Assembly: GCA_029778535.1 (NCBI GenBank)
Contig: JAKOQB010000002.1
Coordinates: 1-64,000, forward strand
Reading direction: 5' to 3'
Length of the DNA: 64,000 bases
Source: Pseudomonadota bacterium
GTDB lineage: Bacteria > Pseudomonadota > Gammaproteobacteria > Burkholderiales > Burkholderiaceae_F
A model generated the notes under the pieces. The model was given only the letters and a program-made list of their open reading frames with translations. It did no database searches and was not told the origin of the DNA. A program made the position numbers and the translations under genes. Below, piece after piece: positions 23,833-34,442 of the stretch; within the stretch, counting starts at the first letter, position 1, and each line of letters begins with the position of its first letter.

Positions 23833-25125
23833 CCGGCGCGAAGCTGATCATGAACTTCCCGGTGACGGCGACGTCGCACACGCTCGCCGACTACCGCGCG
23901 CGCGGCGGTTACAAGACGATCGAGAAGGTGTTGGCGTCGATGAGGCCGGAGGACGTGACCCGCGAAGTCACCGCGTCCGGACTGCTCGGCCATGGCGGCG
24001 CCGCGTTCCCGGTCGGCCGCAAATGGGCGGTGATCAAGCCCAACGACGGCCAGCCGCATCACCTGTGCGCGAACGCGGACGAAGGCGAGCCCGGCACGTT
24101 CAAGGACCGCTGGATCCTCGAGCACGCGCCGCACCTGCTGATCGAGTCGATGCTGATCACGTCGTACGCGATCGGCTGCCGCCACAGCTTCGTCTACATC
24201 CGCGGCGAGTTCGATCTGCCGTATCGGCGCCTTCAGGCGGCCGTCGATGAAGCTTATGAGGCAGGACTGCTCGGCCAGCCGCTCGCCGGCACCGATTTCG
24301 CGCTGGATCTGTTCGTCTATCGCGGCGCCGGATCGTACGTGTGCGGCGAGGCGTCGGGGCTGTTGACCTCGATCGAGGGCAAGAAGGGCTACCCGCGCAA
24401 CCGCCCGCCGCGCCTGACGGTCAGGGGACTGTATCAGCGGCCGACGGTGGTGAACAACGTCGAGACGCTGTCGAACATCACCGGCATCGTCGCCCACGGC
24501 GCCGAGGCGTTCAAGAAGACCGGAACCGCCAAGAGCCCCGGCACGCAGCTCGTGTCGATCTCCGGGCACGTCGTGAAGCCCGGAGTGTACGAAGTCGAGT
24601 ACGGCTACCCGCTTCCGAAGTTCATCTACGAGGACTGCGGCGGCATGCTCGGCGGCAGGAAGCTGAAGGCGCTGATCCCCGGCGGCATCTCGACCAAGGT
24701 GCTGACGGGCGAAGACATCGCGCCGCTCACCTACGACCACGCGTCGTTCGACCAGGCGGGCTCGTCGCTCGGCTCGGGCGGAATGATCGCGATCGCCGAC
24801 GGCACCTGCATGGTGCGGCTGCTGCAGGTGATGCTGCGCTTCTATCACCACGAATCGTGCGGCCAGTGCACGCCGTGTCGCGAGGGCATGGGCTGGATGC
24901 ACCGGATCATCGACCGCATCGTCGCAGGCCAGGGCGTGCCGCAGGACATCGACCGGCTGGTGGAGATCTCCAACGCCAACGACGGCACGACCATCTGCGG
25001 CATGGGCGACGCGGCCGGCTACGCGACGGTCGGCATCATCGCCAAGTTCCGCGACGAGTTCGAGTACTTCATCGCGAACAAGCGCTCGAAGTGCAACGGC
25101 GCGCTCGAGGTGGAAGGGACCTGGC

Positions 25126-25133
<8 letters not shown>
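23829..25133 (+). CDS. nuoF: NADH-quinone oxidoreductase subunit F
   Basis: 434 residues. The NADH and FMN sites are in SGLLGHGGAAFPVGRKW, CANADEGEPGTFKDR and GAGSYVCGEASGLLTSIEG. The [4Fe-4S] N3 ligands are SCGQCTPCREG plus the later Cys in TTICGMGD. It oxidises NADH and passes electrons through N3 into NuoG. An alternative start seven codons downstream (MNFPVT) is possible. It overlaps nuoG by eight bases. Confidence 0.96.
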
Positions 25134-26670
<1,537 letters not shown>

Positions 26671-26685
26671 TGTCGAACGCTCGCG

Positions 26686-26774
26686 CCCTCACCCCCCGCC
26701 CTCTCCCGCTGATGCGGGCGAGGGAGCTTTCATCACCTCTCCCCGATCACGGGGAGAGGATCGGGGTGAGGGGA
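26686..26774. repeat. Palindromic repeat family B, copy 2 (nuoG-nuoH gap)
   Basis: Starts CCCTCACCCCCCGCCCTCTC, contains CCCGCTGATGCGGGCGAGGG and CTCTCCCCGATCACGGGGAG, and ends GGGGTGAGGG. It fills the 118-base gap between nuoG and nuoH, ending 15 bases before the nuoH ATG. Confidence 0.9.
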
Positions 26775-26788
26775 AAGGGACCTTCACG

Positions 26789-27928
26789 ATGATCCAGGAC
26801 CTGGTCATCTACGTCATCTTCATCACGTACGCGATCAGCGTGCTGATGGGGTTCGGCACGATCCTCACCTGGGTCGAACGCAAGCAGGCAGCGGTGATGT
26901 CGGACCGCATCGGCGCCAACCGCGCCTACCTGCGCATTCCGTTCACGCAGATCAAGCTCGTCTGGTGGGGCCTGTTCCACGGCATGGCCGACGGGCTGAA
27001 GATGCTGCTGAAGGAAGACTTCAAGCCGCAGACCTACGACTGGTACGCGTACGCGGTCGCGCCCTGGGTCGTGTTCACGCCGGTACTGCTGGTGTTCGCG
27101 GTGGTGCCGTTCGGCGGCATGCTGAATCCGGGGCTGCTGTTCCCTGCGCTCGCCGACTGGTTCGCGGGCAAGACCTATCCGATGCAGATCGCCACGCTCG
27201 ACGCGGGCCTGCTGATCGTGTTCGCGTTCGGCGGCATGACGATCATCGGCTCGATGTTGGCCGGCTGGTCGTCGTCGAACAAGTTCTCGCTGCTCGGCGC
27301 GCTGCGCGCGGGCTCGCAGATGATCTCGTACGAACTGATCATGGGCCTGACCGTGCTCGGGCTGATCGTGATCTACGGCACCGTCGACCTCGACAACATC
27401 GTGCGCCAGCAGTCGGGCACGGTACTCGGCTTCCTGCCCGCGTGGGGCGTCGTGTACCAGCCGTTCGCGGCCACGCTCTTCATGGCGGCGGCGATCGCGG
27501 AGAACAAGCGCATCCCGTTCGACCTGCCGGAGGCGGAGAGCGAGCTGATCGCCGGCTTCTACACCGAGTACTCGGCAATGAAGATGGGCCTCTTCATGTT
27601 CGCGGAGTTCATCGAGATCGCGATCATCGCGGCGCTGTTCACGACGCTCTTCCTCGGCGGCTACAACCTGCCGTACATGAACGACAAGGGCTTCGCGCTC
27701 CCGGGCGGCGCGGTGATCGAGATGAGCCACGGCGCGGTCGTCGTCACGCAGCTCGTCGTGTTCCTGGCCAAGGTGTTCATCATCTCCAGCTTCCAGATCC
27801 TGATCCGCTGGACGCTGCCGCGCTTCCGTTACGACCAGGTGCTGCGCTTCGCGTGGAAGTTCATGTTCCCGCTCGCGCTGGCGAACCTCACCGTCACCGC
27901 GGTGTGGCTGTGGGTGGTGCAGGGATGA
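26789..27928 (+). CDS. nuoH: NADH-quinone oxidoreductase subunit H
   Basis: 379 residues, about eight or nine membrane helices. Family blocks are present: TWVERKQAAVMSDRIGANR near the start, GGMTIIGSMLAGWSSSNKF, LRAGSQMISYELIMG, ENKRIPFDLPEAESELIAGFYTEYS split across two loops, and RWTLPRFRYDQ. It forms the quinone entry and the first proton channel. Overlaps nuoI by four bases. Confidence 0.95.
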   Translation: MIQDLVIYVIFITYAISVLMGFGTILTWVERKQAAVMSDRIGANRAYLRIPFTQIKLVWWGLFHGMADGLKMLLKEDFKPQTYDWYAYAVAPWVVFTPVLLVFAVVPFGGMLNPGLLFPALADWFAGKTYPMQIATLDAGLLIVFAFGGMTIIGSMLAGWSSSNKFSLLGALRAGSQMISYELIMGLTVLGLIVIYGTVDLDNIVRQQSGTVLGFLPAWGVVYQPFAATLFMAAAIAENKRIPFDLPEAESELIAGFYTEYSAMKMGLFMFAEFIEIAIIAALFTTLFLGGYNLPYMNDKGFALPGGAVIEMSHGAVVVTQLVVFLAKVFIISSFQILIRWTLPRFRYDQVLRFAWKFMFPLALANLTVTAVWLWVVQG

Positions 27929-28578
27929 CCATGGCGCGCCGGCCCTACGTGCGCAAGCGCTACTGGAACGAGCCCGAGATGGGCTGGTACGAGCGCGCGT
28001 ACCTGTTCGAGATCCTGCGCGGCCTCTACATCACGAGCGTCGTGTTCCTGCGCAACATGGGCAAGTGGATCACCGGCCGCAAAGGCGCGCTCACGACCTA
28101 CTACCCGGAAGAGCGGCGCTGGGACTACGCGCGCCACAACCGCGGCAAGCACGTGCTGACGCAACGCCCCGACGGCAGCCCGCAGTGCATTGCCTGCAAC
28201 ATGTGCGCGACCGTGTGCCCGGCCAAGGTGATCGAGATCGACGCCGCGTTCGATCCGGCCGATCCGGCGCACCCGAAGTATCCGTCGCGCTTCGAGATCG
28301 ACTACTCGCGCTGCGTGTTCTGCGGCCTGTGCGTGGAAGCCTGCCCGGAAGACGCGATCCGCATGGTGCCGGACGTGCCCGGCTTCCCGTCCGGCGACAT
28401 GCACCGCATGTGGATCGGCAAGGAAGAACTGCTGACGTGGCGGCCGCTGAGGGACGTGGCCAAGCCGTATCCGCCGAAGGCTGTCCCTCCTCCCCCGCCC
28501 TCTCCCACTGATGTGGCAGAGGGCGCCAAAGACCCTCGCCCGCATCAGCGGGAGAGGGTGGCGCACAGCGCCGGGTGA
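27925..28578 (+). CDS. nuoI: NADH-quinone oxidoreductase subunit I with a repeat-derived C-terminal tail
   Basis: 217 residues. Two [4Fe-4S] motifs, CIACNMCATVCPAKVI and CVFCGLCVEACPEDAI, bind clusters N6a and N6b that lead to NuoB. The N-terminal amphipathic part (YLFEILRGLYITSVVFLRN) anchors it to the membrane. From about residue 187 the sequence (PPPPPSPTDVAEG ...) and the TGA stop itself are supplied by a family B repeat element, so the native C-terminus has been replaced or extended by about 31 residues. Confidence 0.93.
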   Translation: MTMARRPYVRKRYWNEPEMGWYERAYLFEILRGLYITSVVFLRNMGKWITGRKGALTTYYPEERRWDYARHNRGKHVLTQRPDGSPQCIACNMCATVCPAKVIEIDAAFDPADPAHPKYPSRFEIDYSRCVFCGLCVEACPEDAIRMVPDVPGFPSGDMHRMWIGKEELLTWRPLRDVAKPYPPKAVPPPPPSPTDVAEGAKDPRPHQRERVAHSAG

Positions 28579-28582
28579 GGGC
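28484..28582. repeat. Palindromic repeat family B, copy 3 (3' end of nuoI)
   Basis: A divergent copy: CCCTCCTCCCCCGCCCTCTC at the left, a variant first hairpin, and CGCATCAGCGGGAGAGGGTG with final GGGTGAGGGC at the right. It covers the last 31 codons of nuoI, and the GGGTGAGGG end provides the stop codon. nuoJ starts 18 bases later. Confidence 0.85.
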
Positions 28583-28600
28583 AAGGGATCACACAAAGAC

Positions 28601-29125
28601 ATGATCGACACCTTCCTCGCCAACCTGGACACACTGCTGCTCGCGGTGTTCGCGCTCGGCGCGCTGATCGGCGCCGCGCTGATGCTGGTGCTCAAGCAGC
28701 CGATGCGCGTCGCGCTCGCGCTGATCTCGACCATGGTGTTCCTGGGCGGGATCTACGGTTTGCTGGGCGTGCACTTCATCGCCGCGTTCCAGGTGCTGAT
28801 CTACGTCGGCGCGGTGATGGTGTTCATGGTGTACGTGATCATGCTGCTCGACCCGCGCGACGCGCTGATCGGCCGCTACTCGCGCTGGCTGGTGCCGGGC
28901 GTGATCGGGCTGGCGCTGCTGCTCGGCGCGCTGGTGATCGGCATCTGGAGCGGGCTGCCCGCCGCATCGCGCGCGACCGGCGCGACCGGATTCGGTCTGG
29001 CCCAGTTCGCCGTCGCGTTCCTCAACGAGTACTGGCTGCACTTCGAGCTGACTTCCGTGCTGCTGGTGGCGGCGGTGGTCGCGGCGCTGGCGGTGATCAA
29101 GGCCGGAGGCAAGCCCCGTGGATAA
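28601..29125 (+). CDS. nuoJ: NADH-quinone oxidoreductase subunit J
   Basis: 174 residues with five membrane helices. The third-helix block AAFQVLIYVGAVMVFMVYVIMLL, split here by its pi-bulge region (YVGAVMV), is the NuoJ signature, and the last helix HFELTSVLLVAAVVAALAVI with its Glu is present. Overlaps nuoK by eight bases. Confidence 0.95.
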   Translation: MIDTFLANLDTLLLAVFALGALIGAALMLVLKQPMRVALALISTMVFLGGIYGLLGVHFIAAFQVLIYVGAVMVFMVYVIMLLDPRDALIGRYSRWLVPGVIGLALLLGALVIGIWSGLPAASRATGATGFGLAQFAVAFLNEYWLHFELTSVLLVAAVVAALAVIKAGGKPRG

Positions 29126-29420
29126 GGTGCAGATGCTGCTCGGCCTGTCGTTCGCGCTGTTCGCGCTCGGGCTCACGGGCGTGATCGTCCGCCGCAACCT
29201 GCTCGTGATGCTGATGTGCATGGAGCTGATGCTGAACGGCGTGAACCTGAGCCTGGTCACGTTCGCGCACCAGATGGGCGCGGCCGCGGGCGCGGTGCTG
29301 GTGTTCCTGGTGTTCGTCGTCGCCACCGCCGAGATCGCGATCGCGATCCCGATCGTGCTGCTGCTGGTGCGGCGCAAGCGCACGCTGGACGCGGCGGCGT
29401 ACGCGGACCTGAAGGGATGA
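29118..29420 (+). CDS. nuoK: NADH-quinone oxidoreductase subunit K
   Basis: 100 residues, three helices, GTG start. The two conserved membrane glutamates of the proton path are visible in MLMCMELMLNGVNL and VVATAEIAIAI. Overlaps nuoJ by eight bases and nuoL by four (ATGA). Confidence 0.95.
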   Translation: MDKVQMLLGLSFALFALGLTGVIVRRNLLVMLMCMELMLNGVNLSLVTFAHQMGAAAGAVLVFLVFVVATAEIAIAIPIVLLLVRRKRTLDAAAYADLKG

Positions 29421-31306
29421 CCATGGGTGCGCTGACGCTGATCGTCCTCCTGCCGCTGCTCGGCTTCCTGCTGAACGGGTTGCTCGGCAACCGGTTCGGG
29501 CACAAATTCGTCAACGCCGTCGGCTGCGGTCTGCCGATCGCGTCGTTCGCGATCGCGATCAAGACCACGGTCGATTTCCTCGCCGGCGGCGGCACGCCGA
29601 TCGTCGAGCCGTTCTTCACCTGGGCCGCGATCGGCACCAACGCCTTCGACATCTCGTTCTACTTCGACCGCCTGACCGTCGTGATGGTGCTGATCGTCAG
29701 CGGTGTGGGCTCGCTGATCCACATCTACTCGATCGGCTACATGCACAAGGACGAGAGCTACGCGCGCTTCTTCGCGTACCTGAACCTGTTCCTGTTCTTC
29801 ATGCTGATGCTGGTGCTCGGCCGATCGCTGCTGGTGCTGTTCGTCGGCTGGGAAGGCGTGGGACTGGCGTCGTACCTGCTGATCGGCTTCTGGTTCGAGG
29901 ATCCTCTCAACGCGGCCGCCGGCAAGAAGGCATTCATCGCCAACCGCATCGGCGACGCCGGCTTCCTGCTCGGCATGTTCCTGCTTTACACCGCGTTGGG
30001 CACGCTGGAGATGGATCGCATCAACGCGGCGTTCCTGGCACCGAACGCCTCCGCCGCGCTGCTGGGGCTGGCCACCGCCGTCGGCGTGTTCCTCTTCATC
30101 GGCGCCACCGGCAAATCGGCGCAGATCCCCCTGTACGTGTGGCTGCCCGACGCGATGGCGGGCCCGACCCCGGTCTCCGCGCTGATCCACGCGGCGACGA
30201 TGGTGACCGCCGGCGTGTACATGACCGCGCGCATGTCGGGCATCTACCTGCACAGCGAAGCGGCGTCGAATCTCATAGCCGTCATCGGCGCGGCGACCGC
30301 GTTCCTCGCCGCGACGATCGCGGTCGCGCAGACCGACATCAAGAAGGTGCTCGCGTACTCGACCGTGTCGCAGTTGGGCTTCATGTTCGTCGCGGCCGGC
30401 GTCGGCGCGTACGGCGTGGCGGTGTTCCACCTGTACACGCACGCGTTCTTCAAGGCGTGCCTGTTCCTCGGCGCGGGCTCGGTGATCCACGCGATGAGCG
30501 GCGAGCAGGACATCCGCAAGATGGGCGCGCTCGCCCGCAAGATCCCTTTGACTTCGATCACCTTCATCGTCGCCACCGCGGCGATCGCCGGAATCCCGTT
30601 CCTGTCGGGCTTCTTCTCCAAGGACGAGATCCTGCTGTATGCGCTGGTGAGCCCGCTCGGCTCGCAGGTGCTGTTCGGCGTGATGGCGGCCACCGCGCTG
30701 ATGACCGCGTTCTACATGTTCCGGCTGCTGTGGCTGGTGTTCTTCGGCCGCTCGCGCGTCGAGCCGGAGGTCGAGCATCACATCCACGAATCGCCGCGCT
30801 CGATGACGTGGGTGCTGGTGATCCTCGCGTTCCTGTCGGTGGTCGGCGGCTACCTGTCGATCCCGCACTTTCTCGAGCCGCAGTTGCCGCTGCCGGCCGT
30901 CGAGGAAGCCGCGCACCACTATCACTGGACGGTGGTCGGCGTGTCGGTCGCGCTCGGACTGATCGGGCTGGCCGGTGCGTGGTTCGTCTACGGCGGCACG
31001 GGCGAACTTGGCGCGCGGCTGCAGGCGACCTTCGCGCCGCTGCACAAGCTGCTGTACGCGAAGTACTACATCGACGAGCTGTACGAGGCGCTGCTCGGCA
31101 AGCCGCTGCTGTGGATCTCGGATCGCCTGTTCCTGCGCGCGGGCGACCGCTTCCTGCTCGACGGCACGTTGAACGGCCTGGCGGCACTGGCGCAGCGCGC
31201 CGCGGGGCGGCTGCAACAGGTGCAGGCCGGCAGCCTGCACCTGTATGCGCTGTTCGTGCTGGCCGGCATCGTCGCCGCACTCGTTTGGAGCTGGCGCTAT
31301 GTCTGA
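29417..31306 (+). CDS. nuoL: NADH-quinone oxidoreductase subunit L
   Basis: 629 residues, antiporter-like subunit with about 16 helices. Blocks include GWEGVGLASYLLIGFW with the pumping Glu, KSAQIPLYVWLPDAMAGPTP with the Lys, SALIHAATMVTAGVYM and the C-terminal amphipathic lateral region leading to a last helix (ALFVLAGIVAALVWSW). An alternative start two codons downstream (MGAL) is possible. Overlaps nuoM by eight bases. Confidence 0.95.
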   Translation: MTMGALTLIVLLPLLGFLLNGLLGNRFGHKFVNAVGCGLPIASFAIAIKTTVDFLAGGGTPIVEPFFTWAAIGTNAFDISFYFDRLTVVMVLIVSGVGSLIHIYSIGYMHKDESYARFFAYLNLFLFFMLMLVLGRSLLVLFVGWEGVGLASYLLIGFWFEDPLNAAAGKKAFIANRIGDAGFLLGMFLLYTALGTLEMDRINAAFLAPNASAALLGLATAVGVFLFIGATGKSAQIPLYVWLPDAMAGPTPVSALIHAATMVTAGVYMTARMSGIYLHSEAASNLIAVIGAATAFLAATIAVAQTDIKKVLAYSTVSQLGFMFVAAGVGAYGVAVFHLYTHAFFKACLFLGAGSVIHAMSGEQDIRKMGALARKIPLTSITFIVATAAIAGIPFLSGFFSKDEILLYALVSPLGSQVLFGVMAATALMTAFYMFRLLWLVFFGRSRVEPEVEHHIHESPRSMTWVLVILAFLSVVGGYLSIPHFLEPQLPLPAVEEAAHHYHWTVVGVSVALGLIGLAGAWFVYGGTGELGARLQATFAPLHKLLYAKYYIDELYEALLGKPLLWISDRLFLRAGDRFLLDGTLNGLAALAQRAAGRLQQVQAGSLHLYALFVLAGIVAALVWSWRYV

Positions 31307-32963
31307 GGCCTTCCTGCTGAACGTGGTGCTGAACCTGCCGCTGGTCGGCATCGCGCTCGTCGCGATGACGCCGGAGGGCCACGACGATCGCATTCGCGCG
31401 CTGTCGTTCGGAACGATGGTGGCCCAGTTCTTCCTGACGCTGATTTTGTACGCGCGCTTCGACCCAACGGTGGCCGGGCTGCAGTTCGAGACGCGGCTGC
31501 CGTGGATTCCCGCGTGGGGCGTGTACTACCAGATCGGCCTGGACGGCTACAACGTGCTGCTGGTGCTGCTGACCGCGTTCCTCGGGCCGCTGGTCGTGGC
31601 AGGCGCGTTCAGCGCGATCAGCAAGGACGTCAAGCTCTTCTACGCGATGGTGTTCTTCATCCAGTTCGCGATGCTGGGCACCTTCGTCGCGCAGGACCTG
31701 TTCCTTTTCTACGTGTTCTGGGAAACGATGCTGATCCCGATGTTCCTGATCATCGGCATCTGGGGCGGCGAGCGGCGCATCTACGCGACGCTGAAGTTCG
31801 TGCTGTACACGGCATTCGGCTCGATCCTGATGCTGGCGGCGGTGATCTACCTCGTGTACTGGCTGCAGCAGACCACCGGCGTCACGTCGTTCGCGTTCGC
31901 GGACCTGTACAAGGTCAGGCTGCCGGTCGACGTGCAGAAGATCCTGCTCGCCGCCTTCGCGCTGTCGTTCGCGATCAAGGTGCCGATGGTGCCGCTGCAC
32001 ACCTGGCTGCCCGACGCGCACGTCGAGGCACCGACCACCGGCTCCGTGATCCTGGCCGGCGTGCTGCTGAAGATGGGAACGTACGGCTTCATGAAGCTGG
32101 GCTTTCCGCTCTTCCCCGACGCCACGCACGACGCCACGCCGCTGATCATGGCGCTCGCGGTGGTCAGCATCGTCTACGGCGCGTGCCTGGCGCTGGTGCA
32201 GACCGACATCAAGAAGATCATCGCCTACTCGTCGATCAGCCACCTGGGCTACGTGATGCTGGGGCTCGCCAGCCTGGATCTCCTCGGCATCCAGGGCGCG
32301 GTGATTCAGATGGTGAGCCACGGCCTGACCGCGGCCGGACTGTTCCTGATGGTCGGCATGATCTACGAGCGCTGCCACACGCGCGAACTGGCCGCGTACG
32401 GCGGGCTGGCGAAGATTTTGCCGGTGTACTCGGTGTTCTTCGCCATCCTGACGCTGGCGTCGATCGGTCTGCCGACCACCAGCGGTTTCACCGGCGAATT
32501 CCTGGTGCTGCTGGGCGCCTTCCGCGGCGCGTGGCCCGCGTACGTCGCCGGCGATTCTTTCCCGCTGGCGATGAGCGTGATCGCGGTGTCGGGCGTGGTG
32601 CTGGGGGCGCTCTACATGCTGTGGTTCGCGCAGCGCTTCCTGTTCGGGCTCGCGAAAGTGCCGCACGCGCCGGTGACGGATCTGAACATGCGCGAGAAGC
32701 TGATCCTCGCCGCGATCGTCGCCGGCGTGTTCTGGCTCGGCGTGTATCCGCAGGAAGCGATGCGCAAGACGGAGCTGGCGGCGAAGGAGTATCAGCGAAT
32801 TGTGTCGACGTCGAGGGCGAGCGCCGTGACGGATGCGAAGGAAATGATCCCTCACCCCGGCCCTCTCCCGCTGATGCGGGCGAGGGAGGAAACCCCCTCT
32901 CCCCGATCACGGGGAGAGGGCTGGGGTGAGGGGCAAGCCCTCGCCATCGGAGCCAAACCATGA
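31299..32963 (+). CDS. nuoM: NADH-quinone oxidoreductase subunit M with a repeat-derived tail
   Basis: 554 residues, longer than the usual 490-510. The antiporter-like core is complete: FWETMLIPMFLIIGIWGG, KVPMVPLHTWLPDAHVEAPT, SHLGYVMLGL and TSGFTGEFLVLLGAF. After about residue 517 the sequence (PHPGPLPLMRARE, TPSPRSRGEGWGEGQ) is encoded by a family B repeat, then nine further codons run to an ATGA overlap with nuoN. The tail follows the last helix and is Pro/Arg/Gly-rich, so it is probably a disordered extension. Confidence 0.93.
   Translation: MSEAFLLNVVLNLPLVGIALVAMTPEGHDDRIRALSFGTMVAQFFLTLILYARFDPTVAGLQFETRLPWIPAWGVYYQIGLDGYNVLLVLLTAFLGPLVVAGAFSAISKDVKLFYAMVFFIQFAMLGTFVAQDLFLFYVFWETMLIPMFLIIGIWGGERRIYATLKFVLYTAFGSILMLAAVIYLVYWLQQTTGVTSFAFADLYKVRLPVDVQKILLAAFALSFAIKVPMVPLHTWLPDAHVEAPTTGSVILAGVLLKMGTYGFMKLGFPLFPDATHDATPLIMALAVVSIVYGACLALVQTDIKKIIAYSSISHLGYVMLGLASLDLLGIQGAVIQMVSHGLTAAGLFLMVGMIYERCHTRELAAYGGLAKILPVYSVFFAILTLASIGLPTTSGFTGEFLVLLGAFRGAWPAYVAGDSFPLAMSVIAVSGVVLGALYMLWFAQRFLFGLAKVPHAPVTDLNMREKLILAAIVAGVFWLGVYPQEAMRKTELAAKEYQRIVSTSRASAVTDAKEMIPHPGPLPLMRAREETPSPRSRGEGWGEGQALAIGAKP
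32849..32934. repeat. Palindromic repeat family B, copy 4 (3' end of nuoM)
   Basis: CCCTCACCCCGGCCCTCTCC start, hairpins CCCGCTGATGCGGGCGAGGG and CTCTCCCCGATCACGGGGAG, and end GGGGTGAGGGG. It lies wholly inside the nuoM frame. Its internal order matches copies 1 and 2 closely. Confidence 0.9.
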
Positions 32964-34348
32964 ACTGGCAAGCCACCCTCACCGCGATGCTGCCCGAGCA
33001 CCTGCTGCTCGCCGGCATCGTGCTGCTGGTCGCGGCCGAACTCGGGGCGCGCCGCTCGAACGCGCTGACGACGATCTCGGTGGCCGCGGTGCTCGCCGGT
33101 GCGAGCGCCGCCGCGGTGCTGGCGTTCGCGGGCTATTCCGCAGCGCCGTTCGCCGGCCACTTCTCGGTCACCCCGACCGTGCTCGTCGCCAAGGCGATCG
33201 TGCTCGCGCTGACCGCGCCGGTGCTGCTGATGGCGCGCGAGGATTTCGAGCACGACGGCCAGTTCCACCTGCTGGTGCTGTCGTCGCTGTACGGCACGAG
33301 CCTGCTGCTGTCGGGCGACAGCTTCCTGACGCTGTTCCTCGGGCTGGAGCTGATGTCGCTGCCCGTGTACGCGCTGGTGCTGCTGGCGTTCCGCCGGCCG
33401 GAGAGCGCGGAGGCGGCGCTGAAGTACCTGGTGCTCGGGGGTGCCGCGACCGCGACCTTCCTGATGGGCGTCTCATTGCTGTTCGGCGCCAGCGGCTCGC
33501 TCGCGATCGGCACGTTCGCCGACGCGCTTGGCTCGACCGACCTGCTGGCGCAGGCCGCGGTGGTGCTGATCATCGTGTCGTTCTTCCTGAAGGCGGCGGT
33601 GGTGCCGTTCCACACCTGGGCGCCCGACGCGTACGAGGGCGCGAGCATCCCGGTCACCGCGTACATGGCGGTCGTGATCAAGGCCGGCGTGCTGCTCGCG
33701 GCCGTGCGCCTGTTCGCGCAGGCGCAGCTCTCGCCCGCGATGGTCGACCTGCTGGCGACCCTGCCGCTGATCTCGATGGTGTGGGGCAACCTCACCGCGA
33801 TGCGGCAGTGGAGCTTCCGCCGCATGATCGCGTACTCGTCGATCGCGCACGCGGGCTACCTGTTCTACGCGTTCCTGGGCGCGGGCGAAACGCGCTTCAC
33901 CGCGGTCGTGTTCTACGTGCTCGCCTACGGCGTGATGAACCTGCTCGCGTTCGCGTCGCTGCCGCGCGCCGCCGACGACGCCGCGGCCGATCACCTCGAC
34001 AATCTGCGTGGGCTGTTCCAGCGTGACCGCTTCGGTGCGCTGATGATCGGCCTGGCGATGTTGTCGCTCGCGGGCATCCCGCCGCTGCCCGGTTTCGTCG
34101 CGAAGTTCCTGATCTTCAAGAACGTGATCGCGGCCGGCTACACGCTGTACGCGGTGCTCGGTCTCGTGGCGAGCTACCTCGGCATCTACTTCTATTTGCG
34201 CGTGATCCAGTACCTGTTCATGAGCACGCGCGAGCCCGCCGCAGAAATCGCGATGACCAAGCGCGCGGCGCTCGGCGCGAGCGTGCTGTGCCTGGTGCCG
34301 GCGGTGGTGGTCAGCGTGCTGCCGGGGTGGGTGCTGGGGCTGCTGTAG
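32960..34348 (+). CDS. nuoN: NADH-quinone oxidoreductase subunit N
   Basis: 462 residues, about 14 helices, the third antiporter-like subunit. Conserved segments: LGLELMSLPVYALVLLAF with the Glu, KAAVVPFHTWAPDAYEGA with Lys and the TWAPD signature, MIAYSSIAHAGYLF and LSLAGIPPLPGFVAKFLIF. It is the last gene of the operon, so nuoA-N is complete with C and D separate. No terminator is obvious in the 94 bases before the convergent CBS gene. Confidence 0.95.
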   Translation: MNWQATLTAMLPEHLLLAGIVLLVAAELGARRSNALTTISVAAVLAGASAAAVLAFAGYSAAPFAGHFSVTPTVLVAKAIVLALTAPVLLMAREDFEHDGQFHLLVLSSLYGTSLLLSGDSFLTLFLGLELMSLPVYALVLLAFRRPESAEAALKYLVLGGAATATFLMGVSLLFGASGSLAIGTFADALGSTDLLAQAAVVLIIVSFFLKAAVVPFHTWAPDAYEGASIPVTAYMAVVIKAGVLLAAVRLFAQAQLSPAMVDLLATLPLISMVWGNLTAMRQWSFRRMIAYSSIAHAGYLFYAFLGAGETRFTAVVFYVLAYGVMNLLAFASLPRAADDAAADHLDNLRGLFQRDRFGALMIGLAMLSLAGIPPLPGFVAKFLIFKNVIAAGYTLYAVLGLVASYLGIYFYLRVIQYLFMSTREPAAEIAMTKRAALGASVLCLVPAVVVSVLPGWVLGLL

Positions 34349-34442
34349 GGTCGCCGGGAATCAGGGCGGAGGATCTCAGCGGCGGCGCGCAGCGCCGTCT
34401 ATGCATCTGCGCGTGCTGGCCGGCCATCGCCCGCGACGATCA

